The position numbers were made by a program, and so were the translations under genes. 49,753 bases of DNA from Streptomyces sp. NRRL WC-3618 (lineage in GTDB: Bacteria > Actinomycetota > Actinomycetes > Streptomycetales > Streptomycetaceae). The notes beneath the pieces were generated by a model. The model did not search any database. It was not told the DNA's origin and saw only the letters and a list, made by a program, of their open reading frames with translations. Position 1 is the first letter of the stretch. Each line of letters begins with the position of its first letter. This document shows positions 9,001-19,284 of the stretch, one piece after another. The stretch covers positions 1 to 49,753 of the forward strand of contig NZ_LGDW01000450.1 in NCBI RefSeq assembly GCF_001280005.1. The letters run 5' to 3'.

Positions 9001-9350
9001 GGCCTGGGCTCAATAGTTGCCGAAGAGACTTCGGGTGCAGGCCAGCGCTGGGCAGCCGCCGTGTTCCTCGCATCCTCGATGACCGGGGCCTGCTCCCCAG
9101 CCCTGTAGACCGCCAGGATCTCGTTCGTCCCCGTGTCCCGTACGGCGTTGAACCAGCGGCGGCAGCCGGCCGCGTGGGTCCAGCGTTCGGCGAAGGGGCC
9201 CTTCGGGTTGTCGCGGAAGAACAGGTACCGGGCCCACTCCTCGTCGGTCAGTGCCGACGGGTTCTCCGGGTAGGCCACATGTGCCTGGCCGCCGTAGTGG
9301 AACTCGGCCTCGTCGCGGGGCCCGCACCACGGGCAGGGGATGAGCAGCAT
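6030..9350 (-). CDS. soxDA: Sarcosine oxidase delta-alpha fusion (SoxD-SoxA)
   Basis: One uninterrupted frame of 1106 residues holds what is normally two genes. Residues 1 to about 100 are SoxD, the small zinc subunit, with all expected ligands: Cys6 and Cys9 (CPWCG), His59 and Cys63. Residues about 105-160 are a Pro/Gly/Glu-rich linker encoded by an intergenic-type repeat (8880-9005). SoxA follows from about 162 (QPFRHPTRGRVNRD): a SoxA-type ferredoxin-like N-terminal domain, a dinucleotide site LLIVGAGPAGLAAAAAA near residue 284, and a GcvT/DMGDH-like folate domain in the C-terminal third. No ATG/GTG with a ribosome-binding site is visible at the SoxA boundary, so SoxA appears to depend on the SoxD start. 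A sequencing error seems unlikely because no frame change is needed. Confidence 0.88.
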   Translation of the reverse strand: MLLIPCPWCGPRDEAEFHYGGQAHVAYPENPSALTDEEWARYLFFRDNPKGPFAERWTHAAGCRRWFNAVRDTGTNEILAVYRAGEQAPVIEDARNTAAAQRWPAPEVSSATIEPRPAPSARLGVPPLGEFEDEAPSGPTGGLGAEPPELSGRGGAGKETQPFRHPTRGRVNRDRTLTFTFDGTEHHGYEGDTLASALLANGIIHTGTSIKLGRPRGIFSAGVEEPNAVIQIEAPFPEPMLPAPTVELYDGLVATSLPGQGRLATTPDPARYDAVHAHCDLLIVGAGPAGLAAAAAAARTGARVILADDRPEPGGSLLGTAEHLDWVAETMGRLESAPDVRVLPRTTVFGYYDDNHLLAVERRTNHLGAAAPENVSRERVWRIRARRVVLATGAHERSLAFADNDRPGVMLATSARTYVNRHGVLPGRRAVVFTTNDSAYAAALDLASAGVDVAAVVDTRPYPGKWAERATAAGIEVLAGHAVVGTEGGARLSAVTVAPYEGELTQAGTTAGRREFAADLLLVSGGWNPVAQLFSQAGGKLRYDQALGTFVPDTCRQSVEVAGSATGALDLPSVLAQGVDAASRALAAEGYAPEAPHLPVPDQAAQPQTPPMHVYAIPDAFDTHSFVDLQRDVSVDDLARATGAGMRSVEHTKRYTTAGTANDQGRTSGLLASGIVAALLGVDISALGTTTFRPPYTPVSFATLAGRNRGALHDPVRTTALHAWHVEHGALFENVGQWKRPWYYPRPGEDMEAAVLRECAAARDSVAFMDASTLGKIDVQGPDAGVFLDLLYTNMMSTLKVGMIRYGVMCRPDGMIFDDGTVIRVAPDRFLVTTTTGNAAAVLDWMEEWSQTEWPDLRVHCTSVTEQWATVALVGPRSRDVLGSLAPQLAVDNADFPFMAWRETTVAGIEARVCRISFSGELAYEINVSPWHARALWEALYEAGTPYNITPYGTETMHVLRAEKGYPIIGQDTDGTVTPQDLGMSWVVSKKKPDFIGKRSYARADAVRPDRKHLVGLLPEDPGTFLPEGTQLVADSELPAPPVPMLGHVTSSYRSAALGRTFALALIKGGRERVGERLYAVARDRLIPVTVASPVLYDPEGARRDG
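8880..9005. repeat. Streptomyces-type intergenic repeat inside soxDA
   Basis: The stretch has the look of the GC-rich repeat often found between Streptomyces genes: CCCCGCCCCTTCCCG, then a perfect 8-bp hairpin (CTGGGGGC, loop TCT, 8906-8924), then a CTCGTCCTCAAAC segment and a GACGGGCTGAG segment. Here it is read in frame as the SoxD-SoxA linker. The hairpin would normally be a terminator, so it could affect transcription into soxA and soxG. Confidence 0.65.
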
Positions 9351-9374
9351 GTCGTTCGGCTCCCTTGAGGATCC

Positions 9375-10607
9375 CTAGTGGGCCACCGCGGCCGCGCCGT
9401 GCTCGTCCACGAGCGCGCCGGTGGTGAAACGGTCGAGCGAGAAGGGGGCGTTGAGGGCGTGGGGGGTGTCGTGGGCGATCGTGTGGGCGTAGACCCAGCC
9501 GACGCCCGGGGTGGCCTTGAAGCCGCCGGTCCCCCAGCCGCAGTTGAGGTAGAGGTTGTCCACCGGGGAGAGGCCGACGATCGGCGACGCGTCGGGACTC
9601 ACGTCCACGATGCCTCCCCACGTACGGAGCACGTGCGCCCGCGCGAAGACCGGGAACAGTTCCAGGGCCGCCGCCATCTGCTCCTCGATGATGTGGAACG
9701 CCCCACGCTGCGTGTACGAGTTGTACGAGTCGATGCCCGCGCCCATCACCAGCTCGCCCTTGTGCGCCTGGCTGACGTACACGTGCACCGCGTTGGACAT
9801 CACCACCGTCGGGTGCACCGGTTCGAGGAGTTCGGAGACCAGTGCCTGCAACGGGTGGCTCTGCAACGGGAGTTCGATGCCCGCCATCGCCGCCAGGACC
9901 GAGGTGTGGCCCGCCGAGCAGAGGGCCACCTTGCCCGCCGCGATCGGGCCCAGTGTCGTCTGGACCCCGACCACCCGGCCGGCGACCACGTCCAGGCCGG
10001 TCACCTCGCAGTTCTGGATGATGTCGACACCCGCCGCGTCCGCCGAGCGCGCCAGGCCCCACGCCACGTGGTCGTGCTTCGCGATGCCGGCGCGCGGCTG
10101 GTAGGTGCCGCCCAGCACCGGATAACGCACGTCCGGTGAGATGTTGACGATCGGGCAGACTTCCCTCACCTGCTCGGCGTCCAGCCACTCCGCGTCCACA
10201 CCGTTCAGCCGGTTCGCCTCCACGCGGCGCACGCTGTCACGGACGTCCTGGAGGCTGTGGGCGAGGTTCAGCACACCCCGCTGGGAGAAGAGGATGGGGT
10301 AGTCGAGCTCCTCCTCCAGGCCCTCCCACAGCTTCAGGGCGTGCTCGTAGATGCCGGCGCTCTCGTCCCACAGGTAGTTGGAACGGATGATCGTGGTGTT
10401 ACGGGCCATGTTCCCGCCCGCCAGCCACCCTTTCTCCAGCACGGCCACATTGGTGATGCCGTGGTTCTTCGCCAGGTAGTGCGCGGTGGCAAGCCCGTGC
10501 CCACCACCCCCCACGACGATCACGTCGTAAGAACGCTTCGGCTCAGGCGTACGCCACAACCAGTCGGGATGCTCCGGCAGTTCGGCACCGGGGGTACGGG
10601 GGCTCAT
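9375..10607 (-). CDS. soxB: Sarcosine oxidase beta subunit
   Basis: 410 residues from the ATG at 10607, preceded by GGAG at seven bases. SoxB carries FAD and the covalent FMN and performs the oxidative demethylation of sarcosine. The Rossmann motif [18 protein letters not shown], the [20 protein letters not shown] segment and the C-terminal [19 protein letters not shown] segment are typical of the DAO-fold beta subunit. It precedes soxDA by 24 bases in the same operon. A longer reading frame upstream runs into repeat A (10686-10730) and is not part of the protein. Confidence 0.93.
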   Translation of the reverse strand: MSPRTPGAELPEHPDWLWRTPEPKRSYDVIVVGGGGHGLATAHYLAKNHGITNVAVLEKGWLAGGNMARNTTIIRSNYLWDESAGIYEHALKLWEGLEEELDYPILFSQRGVLNLAHSLQDVRDSVRRVEANRLNGVDAEWLDAEQVREVCPIVNISPDVRYPVLGGTYQPRAGIAKHDHVAWGLARSADAAGVDIIQNCEVTGLDVVAGRVVGVQTTLGPIAAGKVALCSAGHTSVLAAMAGIELPLQSHPLQALVSELLEPVHPTVVMSNAVHVYVSQAHKGELVMGAGIDSYNSYTQRGAFHIIEEQMAAALELFPVFARAHVLRTWGGIVDVSPDASPIVGLSPVDNLYLNCGWGTGGFKATPGVGWVYAHTIAHDTPHALNAPFSLDRFTTGALVDEHGAAAVAH

Positions 10608-10685
10608 CGCGCGTCTCCGTCTTCTACGGTGAGTGGATTGTGAGACCTGGGCCCTGATGAGGTCGGGTGCGCGCCAGCGCACCGA

Positions 10686-10730
10686 CAGGGGCGCGGGGAA
10701 CTGCGCGGACAACCCCCACCGGCCCGCAGG
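10686..10730. repeat. Dispersed intergenic repeat, copy A
   Basis: The core AGGGGCGCGGGGAACTGCGC followed by CCCCCACCGGCCCGCAG recurs, inverted, at 45802-45844 and, with an insertion, at 47091-47160. This copy lies in the gap between the dimethylglycine dehydrogenase stop and the soxB start. Confidence 0.75.
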
Positions 10731-10757
10731 TTGATAACCGCCCCCCAAGCGGAGCGC

Positions 10758-13241
<2,484 letters not shown>

Positions 13242-13470
13242 TCAGGTTGCGCAACTCAATGTGCCTGCCGTGCAGGTGGGTGTCAAGAGTTTCCGGGAGC
13301 CGGGGAGGAGGCTTGGCGTGCGTCTCGTCGGGTTGTCCGCCGGCTGACGCGACAACGGGGCCGCCGGCCTGCCCACCATCAGTTTCAGAAGGCGAAAGCG
13401 TCCACCGACTCCGTACGGGAGAGCACGGCTCCGCCCGAGGAGGAGCGAGGCCGCGCGCAGAGACGCCGGT

Positions 13471-13502
13471 GCCCTGGTTGCCGGGGAGGTGGCAACCAGG
13501 GC
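13471..13502. terminator. Terminator hairpin downstream of the GH5 gene
   Basis: GCCCTGGTTGCC, an 8-base loop, GGCAACCAGGGC: a perfect 12-bp stem, 14 bases past the GH5 stop. Apart from this and the operator region near 13221-13260, the gap 13206-13516 shows no gene. Confidence 0.75.
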
Positions 13503-13516
13503 GAGGTGCGGGTCGG

Positions 13517-15292
13517 TCAGGGGATGGTTGGGCCGCGAGTGCCGGTGACCGAGTCCCCGGACTTCTTGACGTGGTACATGACCTTCTTGCCGCTGTAGAA
13601 GTCGAAGGTCAGTGTCACCAGTTCGCCGTCGCGCAGCGACTTCAGGAAATCGGGCTGCAGGACGATCGTGCCGTTCGGGTAGTCCGGCGAGAAGGTCGCG
13701 TTGAACTCCTGGTACACGGTCCAGGGCTTCGGGCCGGCGTAGCTGCCGTCGGGGTACCTGGCCTCCATGGTCGCCAGCACGTCACCCTTGTACTGCGTGG
13801 GGATCGTGAGCGCGTCGGTGTTGCCCGTGGCGTCGGACAGCGCCGGCTCGTCATAGGTGACCACCTCGATCTGCCAGGGCAGTCCGCGGGAGAACCGGGC
13901 CTGGAGCGTGGCGTTCACCCCGTAGTCGCGGTCACCCGACAGCCGGGTCAGCGCGCCGGCCGTGAGGACGAGCCGCGTCGTGTCGAAGAGGGTGTAGTCC
14001 CGTCCCTCGACGAGCTTGGTCTCACCGTGCCACAGGCCCCGGAACTTGGTCCCGTTCAGATTCAGGGTGACTCCCTTGGCCGTGATCGGCTCCTTCTTCT
14101 CCAAGAAGATCTTGTCGAAGGAGGCCGTCGCCGAACGGATGGTCCAGCTGGACTTGATCCACGCCATCAGCTCGGGATCCGTCCACTTCAGGGTCTCCCG
14201 GTTCAGGTAGGCGAAAGTACCGGGGTCCCACAGCGCGGTGGTGACTCCGGCGAGGCGCGTCGCGTGTCCGAGGTGCTCGTAGTACTTCAGTGCCTCGCCC
14301 CGCTCGACGCGGGAAGGATGGTTGTGGTCGGGGTAGCCGAGCAGGCCCAACTCACCGACGTAGACGGGGATGCCCCTGGCGACGAAGGTGTCGCGCATGC
14401 GGGCGAAGGCATCGTTGAGGTCGATCTGGGCGGCTTCGTCGTAGTGGGTGCCGCCCGCCATGTTCACGCTGAACGGGTACCAGCTGTAGAAGTGCACGGT
14501 GGCGACCAGATTGCGGTCCTTCAGCTTCCGGATCGTGGCGGACAGGTCGTCCATGAGGCGCTGGCTAGGTGTGCACCAAACCGTGGGGAGGACGAGCAGT
14601 CGGTTCGCGTTGCTGCCGCCGGAGGAACGGACGATCTTGTGGAAGGAGACGTTGAGCTCGTCGAGGAGCTTGGTCTTCTGGGCGTCCGTGGCGTCGTCGA
14701 ACACAGGCTCGTTGACACTCTCGAAGAGCAGGGTGCGCGGAGCGTCCCGGAATCTCTCGGCTATCTGGGTCCACAGCGAGTTGAAGCGGGCGAGCACCGT
14801 GTCGTGGTCGGCGGGCATCTTCGAGAGCCACTGCCACGAGTCGTGGTGAATGTTGAGCACGACGTACAGGTCCTCGGCGAGCGCCCAGTCGACCACCTGC
14901 TTGACGCGGCTCATATACGCGTCGGCGACGGTGTAGGGCGCGGTGGCGGACTGGTGTGCGCTCCAGGTCACCGGGATGCGGACGCTGCGGAAGCCCTCCG
15001 CCCGGATGGTCTTGAACAGCTCCCTGGTGGCCTTGGGGTTGCCCCAGGACGTCTCGTCCGGAATCGCGTCCAGGGTGTTGCCCAGGTTCCAGCTGGGCTG
15101 CATCGCGGCGACGGCGTCCATGGCACGGGCCGGGACCTTGACTGCGGAGGCTGCCTGCTGCGGCGTGCCGCCGGGCGAGGCGATCGCGGTGCTGCCGGAC
15201 AGTCCCAGGACGACGAGCAGCGCCATCAGAAGGCCGGCCAGGCGGCCGGGGCCTCGTCCGCGATGGTGTGCGGGGTGCCGTATGCCCTTCAT
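13517..15292 (-). CDS. Secreted GH5 glycoside hydrolase with X2-type module
   Basis: 591 residues. An N-terminal signal peptide (basic start, hydrophobic core LAGLLMALLVVLGLSG, cleavage near residue 40) precedes a GH5 catalytic domain: SWNLGNTLDA, IRIPVTW-type strand SVRIPVTWSAH, NIHHD, acid/base Glu195 in SVNEP, and nucleophile Glu314 in VGELG. After about residue 375 comes a module with TLNLNGTKFRGLW, the YTLFDTTRLVLTAGAL segment and a VTLTFDFYSGKK ending, fitting the Ig-like CBM_X2 family that often accompanies endoglucanases. Endoglucanase or beta-mannanase is likely; GH5 subfamily is not determined. It lies 119 bases downstream of the GH36 gene, likely in the same operon. The GH36 and GH42 neighbours fit galactomannan or a galactosylated glucan as the polysaccharide. 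Confidence 0.85.
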   Translation of the reverse strand: MKGIRHPAHHRGRGPGRLAGLLMALLVVLGLSGSTAIASPGGTPQQAASAVKVPARAMDAVAAMQPSWNLGNTLDAIPDETSWGNPKATRELFKTIRAEGFRSVRIPVTWSAHQSATAPYTVADAYMSRVKQVVDWALAEDLYVVLNIHHDSWQWLSKMPADHDTVLARFNSLWTQIAERFRDAPRTLLFESVNEPVFDDATDAQKTKLLDELNVSFHKIVRSSGGSNANRLLVLPTVWCTPSQRLMDDLSATIRKLKDRNLVATVHFYSWYPFSVNMAGGTHYDEAAQIDLNDAFARMRDTFVARGIPVYVGELGLLGYPDHNHPSRVERGEALKYYEHLGHATRLAGVTTALWDPGTFAYLNRETLKWTDPELMAWIKSSWTIRSATASFDKIFLEKKEPITAKGVTLNLNGTKFRGLWHGETKLVEGRDYTLFDTTRLVLTAGALTRLSGDRDYGVNATLQARFSRGLPWQIEVVTYDEPALSDATGNTDALTIPTQYKGDVLATMEARYPDGSYAGPKPWTVYQEFNATFSPDYPNGTIVLQPDFLKSLRDGELVTLTFDFYSGKKVMYHVKKSGDSVTGTRGPTIP

Positions 15293-15411
15293 GTGTCATG
15301 CCTTTCGGTCGGTCGTACGGGTGATCCGATGCGTGGTTTCGGGCAGCGCACAGGCGCCACCGTCGGCCACGTCTGTCCCTGTCAGCAGAAGGGAGGCAGA
15401 GGGGGGAGGGT

Positions 15412-17544
15412 TCAGGGAGCGTCGGGGGCCGTGGGAGTGATGCGCAGGAGGACGGCGGACGGCGCGGTGGGCAGGGTCAGGCTCAGTTCGGCCGTGTCGG
15501 GCATCCAGGAGGAAACGGCCCGGCTGACCGAGGGGTAGAGCACGTCGACACGGGCGGCGGTGGCCCGAAGGTGGGGCAGGTGAAGCGTCGCCGTGGCGTC
15601 GGTTCCGGGGCGGCGCCAGGCCGTGAGGTAGGTGGTGGCGGGAGTGCGCAGGGCCAGCGCGAGCCAGGGGTCGTCCCAGGCGGGAAGGCCCAGCGGCCAG
15701 GACGGCACCGCTTGCGGCAGGTCGGCGCGGATGCCCTTGTACGCCGCCACCGCCTCGTGGACCAGAGCGCGGGCCTCCGGCCCGAGTTCGGGAATGCGGC
15801 CGGAGAGATGGATCCGGCCGAGGAGCGCGTTGGCCATGGTGAAGGCCACCTCGTCGAGGGAGTCCTCCGGCTGGGGGTACGCCCAGACAGCGCCCTGTTC
15901 GGGGGTGACGGCGGTGGGTGCGGAGGCCGCGATGGGGGCGTACAGCTGGAGGTTCTGCTGGTCGCTGGTGGACTGCAGCTGCAGCCGGGACAGCAGGGCG
16001 TCGTCCCAGCGCATGCCGCCGGAGGCGCAGTTCTCCACCACCAGATGCGGATAGCGGTCCAGGATGCCGTCGAGCCAGTCGAGATGCGCCCGGTTGTGGC
16101 CGAGCAGTCCGGCGCCCGGCGTCTCGCCGGGGTGGGCGCTGGTGCCGGAGCCGGGGTCGATGTTGTGGTCGAGTTTGAGGTAGCCGACGCCCCACTCGCC
16201 GACCAGGCGGTCCACGACCTGGTCCAGGTGGGCGCGGGCGGCGGGGTGGCGCAGGTCCAGGTGGTGCCGGCCGTTCTCCGTGACGCGGACGCCGTCGCGG
16301 CGGAAGAACGCCTCGTCGGGCAGGGACTTGGCCATGGGGCTGCGGACGCCGACCACCTCCGGCTCCAGCCACAGGCCGGGCACCATGCCGCGCTCCCGGA
16401 TCCGGTCCAGCACCTCGTGGAGCCCGCGTTCCCCGGGGAACCGGGAGGCAGAGGCCTCCCAAGCGCCGACGCTGTCCCACCAGCCGTCGTTGTCGCCGTC
16501 GTACCAGCCGGCGTCGATGACGAAGTACTCCGCGCCCGCGTCGGCCGCCGCGTCGATGTGCGGCAGCAGCTTCTCGGTCGTGGGGTCGCCCATCAGGCAG
16601 TTCATGTAGTCGTTGAAGATGACGGGCAGGCCCTGGTGGTCGGTGTGCGGCCGGCGCTGGGCGCGGCGGTAGCGGGTCAGCGCGGCGAATGCGGCGTCGG
16701 GGCCTCCGCCGTCGCTGAAGGCGAGCGCGGCGGGTACGGTGCGGAAGGCGGCGCCGGGTTCAAGGGAGTGCCGCCAGCTGTGGTGGATGTCGGTGGGTCC
16801 GAACAGTGCCGCGTAGGCCGCCCTGTCGTGCTCCTCGCATTCCCAGCGCCACCCCCCGCCGTTGTGCTCGATCTGCCACACCCACGTACGGCCGGTACGC
16901 CGGTCCGTCAGGCCGCCCATGGGGAGGTGTCCGCAGCTGGACCAGGTGCGCTGTCCGTTCAGGGCGAGGCCGGCTTCGCCGTGCCCGTTGCTCACGCTTC
17001 CGCTGTCGACCGGTGTGGTCCGGCGCATCGGCTGTCGTTGCCAGCGGCATTCGGTGGTCCAGCCGTTCTCCGCCCGCAGCAGGTCCGTGGCGTCGATGGC
17101 CGCCGGGTCCTGCGGGGTGAGGCAGCCCACCACGAGCGAGCTGATCGACTCCAGATGCAGCGTGCTCTGCCCTTCGTTTCGCAGGGTCACCTCGCTGCGG
17201 AGCACGGGGATGCCGTCCGGTGATCGGTAGGTCACCTCCGCGGCCAGCCCGGTTTCGGGATCGTGGAGATGCACGGTCAGGGTGTGCCAGTCGCCGTCGC
17301 GGGTCACGTGGTGACTCCGGTGGCGCAGACGCCCGCCGAGATCGGTGCCCACGAGTCGGTCGCCCGACCAGCCACGCCCGTGACCCGTGGCCGTCACCTC
17401 CACCAGGGGCAGAGACGCCCCGGCGGGTTTCTCCGCCTCGCCGGGCAGCCCGAGGTGTGTCAGGCGCGGGCTGCCGTCGTCGAGGAGGATCTCGAGCTGG
17501 AGGGCCCCGTGCCCCCAACGGATGGTCCTCTGTTCCTTGGTCAT
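15412..17544 (-). CDS. Alpha-galactosidase, GH36
   Basis: 710 residues, no signal peptide, so cytoplasmic. GH36 hallmarks: the N-terminal beta-sandwich domain, FVIDAGWYDGDNDGWW, LWLEPEVVG, YLKLDHNIDPG with nucleophile Asp459, CASGGMRWDDALL and LQSTSDQQN with acid/base Asp528. It removes alpha-1,6-galactose from melibiose-type oligosaccharides or galactomannan fragments. The start at 17544 (ATG, 15 bases after the GH42 remnant) is supported by the family start. Together with the secreted GH5 enzyme it suggests that imported galacto-oligosaccharides are trimmed inside the cell. Probably controlled by the LacI-type operators at 17987 and 18107. Confidence 0.92.
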   Translation of the reverse strand: MTKEQRTIRWGHGALQLEILLDDGSPRLTHLGLPGEAEKPAGASLPLVEVTATGHGRGWSGDRLVGTDLGGRLRHRSHHVTRDGDWHTLTVHLHDPETGLAAEVTYRSPDGIPVLRSEVTLRNEGQSTLHLESISSLVVGCLTPQDPAAIDATDLLRAENGWTTECRWQRQPMRRTTPVDSGSVSNGHGEAGLALNGQRTWSSCGHLPMGGLTDRRTGRTWVWQIEHNGGGWRWECEEHDRAAYAALFGPTDIHHSWRHSLEPGAAFRTVPAALAFSDGGGPDAAFAALTRYRRAQRRPHTDHQGLPVIFNDYMNCLMGDPTTEKLLPHIDAAADAGAEYFVIDAGWYDGDNDGWWDSVGAWEASASRFPGERGLHEVLDRIRERGMVPGLWLEPEVVGVRSPMAKSLPDEAFFRRDGVRVTENGRHHLDLRHPAARAHLDQVVDRLVGEWGVGYLKLDHNIDPGSGTSAHPGETPGAGLLGHNRAHLDWLDGILDRYPHLVVENCASGGMRWDDALLSRLQLQSTSDQQNLQLYAPIAASAPTAVTPEQGAVWAYPQPEDSLDEVAFTMANALLGRIHLSGRIPELGPEARALVHEAVAAYKGIRADLPQAVPSWPLGLPAWDDPWLALALRTPATTYLTAWRRPGTDATATLHLPHLRATAARVDVLYPSVSRAVSSWMPDTAELSLTLPTAPSAVLLRITPTAPDAP

Positions 17545-17559
17545 GGTGGCCCTTTCGAG

Positions 17560-17851
17560 TCAGTGCCCGCGCAGGACGGCGCAGCCACCGGGCGGGATTT
17601 CGTGTGCGACTTCACCGGTCAGCAGGTCGTGGGCGGGCTCCGGCAGAGGCATGGCATCGGTGCCGTGGTCGATCGCGAGGGCGGGGTGGTCGCCGTAGCG
17701 TTCGGCGAGCACCGCGGCGATCCGACGGGCCGCGTTCCGGTACGCGGGCGCGGTGAGGCAGTAGGTGTCCCGGCCGCCGTGGACGAGACGGGGGGCGTCG
17801 GGCCGGACCGTCAAGGCCGCACAGGCGGTCGGTGCTGCTGCGAGTCGTCAT
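17560..17851 (-). pseudogene. GH42 beta-galactosidase remnant with internal deletions
   Basis: The ATG at 17851 has a good GAGGAA site and begins [13 protein letters not shown], like a GH42 start, but this frame fails at once. In another frame, residues reading [23 protein letters not shown] and [12 protein letters not shown] match the conserved GH42 region before the catalytic Asn-Glu. They are followed directly by the usual GH42 C-terminus ([17 protein letters not shown]...GGCAVL). Of about 650-690 residues only the two ends remain, so the active site is gone. It is first in the operon with GH36 and GH5, and the promoter may be kept for those genes. Confidence 0.7.
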
Positions 17852-17986
17852 GACGGTTCCTCGGGTACGGAGAGTCCAGTCCTGCTCTGTCGGCCCGTCA
17901 GGGCCGGTGATCACTCGACCGGGAGTGCTGCGCTGACGAAGCTTCTGCGGTTCGACTCATGCCTCATGGCGACGGCCTTCCTAGCT

Positions 17987-18002
17987 GTCGAAGCGCTTCA
18001 CT
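17987..18002. promoter_or_regulatory. LacI-type operator, proximal copy
   Basis: GTCGAAGCGCTTCACT contains the palindrome GAAGCGCTTC, typical of LacI-family sugar regulators of Streptomyces (compare CebR, GGGAGCGCTCCC). It lies 136 bases upstream of the GH42-remnant start. Confidence 0.65.
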
Positions 18003-18025
18003 TCCAGGCGAAAGTTAACGGAGAA

Positions 18026-18067
18026 GTTTCGTATGAAACAAGGGTGCCTACCGCGAGAAACTTTCTC
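18026..18067. promoter_or_regulatory. GAAAC/TTTC palindromes between the LacI-type sites
   Basis: GTTTC-GTAT-GAAAC (18026-18039) and GAGAAA-C-TTTCTC (18055-18067) are both inverted repeats of a GAAA/TTTC type. Similar motifs have been reported upstream of actinomycete xylanase genes. They may bind a second regulator of the glycosidase operon. Confidence 0.35.
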
Positions 18068-18106
18068 CTGCTGGTGCGTTGACAGTCCGCCGGACGGAAT
18101 GGCATC

Positions 18107-18122
18107 GTCGAAGCGCTTCGAC
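18107..18122. promoter_or_regulatory. LacI-type operator, distal perfect palindrome
   Basis: GTCGAAGCGCTTCGAC is a perfect 16-bp palindrome. Its centre is 120 bp from that of the copy at 17987, a distance compatible with DNA looping by a tetrameric LacI protein. No LacI gene is in the window. From here to 18387 no gene is visible. Confidence 0.7.
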
Positions 18123-18387
18123 ATCCCTGCTCCAGGGTCAACTTCACCCGCGACTTTCGGGGGTGCGTCGTGGGCTTGTCGTGGGGCGCGGAGTGTCGCC
18201 GGGCTGCTCGAACGGCTCACGTGGCGACGAGCCGATGGTCCACTGGTGGATGACCATGGCCATGACCCCCCGCTCGGCCCGGCCGCACCGCGGGCAGGCA
18301 TGGGACGGCTCCTGAAGCGGACGAGACAGAGTTTCGAGAACAGTTCCGCTCAATAGCGTGGTTTTGTCCGTTCCGGCAGACGCCCGG

Positions 18388-18762
18388 TCACCACGTCGGC
18401 GGGTCCGCCGGCTTGGCTCGCTGCGGGTGGACCGTCTCGTGCCGGACCAGCATCGCCACGCACTCGGCGATCTTCCGGGTGCGCGTCTCGGTGCGCTTGA
18501 CAGCATTGACCCGGCTGATGAGGGCGAAGCGGTTGGTCTTGGTGAGCACCTCGAACATCGCCTGCGCCGCTGGGTCGGCGGCGATCGCGGCTCGCAGGTC
18601 GGCCGACACCTCCGCTTCCGATGACGGCGCATAGGCGGCCGTCCACCGCCCGTCGGCCTTTGCGGCGTCCACCGCGGCGCAGCCGGCGGGCAGCATCAGG
18701 CCGGCCGCATCCAACCGGGCCACGTTGGCGACGTTGCGCTGGGACCAGACGCTGCGGGGCCG
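18388..18762 (-). pseudogene. N-terminally truncated YdeI/OmpD-associated family gene
   Basis: The readable protein matches the C-terminal half of the roughly 190-residue YdeI/OmpD-associated family. It starts with RRPRSVWSQRNVANVARLDAAG (no start codon there; first ATG at 18723) and continues through FEVLTKTNRFALI and VKRTETRTRKIAECVAML to PADPPTW. The N-terminal half is absent: upstream the frame turns into unrelated sequence towards the hairpin at 18850. A 111-residue product from the ATG is possible but would lack half the fold. It lies at the edge of a region of mobile-element remnants. Confidence 0.65.
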
Positions 18763-18849
18763 GCGCGGGGGCGTTCCGGGTCGGCGCAGGCAACGACCAG
18801 CGCGTCTTCACCCGATGGCGTCCCCGCCGCTGACCGACCACCAGAAGGC

Positions 18850-18886
18850 GGAGGACCCCGGCGAACACTTCTCGCCGGGGTCCTCC
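18850..18886. terminator. Perfect 15-bp hairpin
   Basis: GGAGGACCCCGGCGA, a 7-base loop, and its exact complement. It may be an old terminator that marks the boundary between the YdeI fragment and the integrase fragment. Confidence 0.7.
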
Positions 18887-18979
18887 GTTCTCAAGATCAA
18901 TCTCACCGATAACCGCTGTACCGATGTCCCGAGGCCGTTCACCGGCTACGTCACAGTGCGCTGACGCACGACGCGGCCG

Positions 18980-19102
18980 ATGCTGCTGGCCCGCTCACGC
19001 CACGCCTCCGTCCGCTCCCTGGAGCGATACGCCCGCCCCGGCGTCGACGCGGTCGCCCGACACGTCGCCGAACGCGACCCCGCTGCACGCCGCCGCACGT
19101 AA
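18980..19102 (+). pseudogene. Tyrosine-recombinase C-terminal remnant, copy 1
   Basis: A 40-codon frame reads RHASVRSLERYARPGVDAVA followed by RHVAERD, the tail of Streptomyces phage-type integrases (around the last conserved His and the Tyr in LERYARPG). Nothing of the catalytic Arg region is present. The DNA at 18976-19078 is repeated with about four-fifths identity at 21457-21558 in the same orientation. From 19103 to 19243 I see no gene. Confidence 0.6.
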
Positions 19103-19243
19103 ATCCGAGCAGATCAGGGCTTCAAGATCACCCCGTTGCCCCTTTGGCGCGTATCTCGGAACCTCCCTGTACGAGCGTCTCGACCGGCTCCAGGGTCTTC
19201 CGCATTCCCAACCACCTCTCCCACTGGTCAGGCAATTGCGACT

Positions 19244-19272
19244 GGGCCGCCGGGCGTGCATCCCGGCGGCCC
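19244..19272. terminator. Terminator of the sigma-factor operon
   Basis: GGGCCGCCGGG, a 7-base loop and CCCGGCGGCCC: a perfect 11-bp stem, 13 bases past the stop of the small membrane protein gene. Confidence 0.7.
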
Positions 19273-19284
19273 GTCCGGTCGCAC

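Noticed and set aside
10608..10748. N-terminal extension of SoxB
   Set aside because: The extension translates the dispersed repeat and lacks homology; a proper start with GGAG is at 10607.
18233..18315. Short frame between the LacI-type operator and the YdeI fragment
   Set aside because: No start context, no homology, composition unlike a gene.
18850..18886. Hairpin considered as part of a tRNA or attachment site
   Set aside because: A simple perfect stem-loop without cloverleaf or anticodon features.
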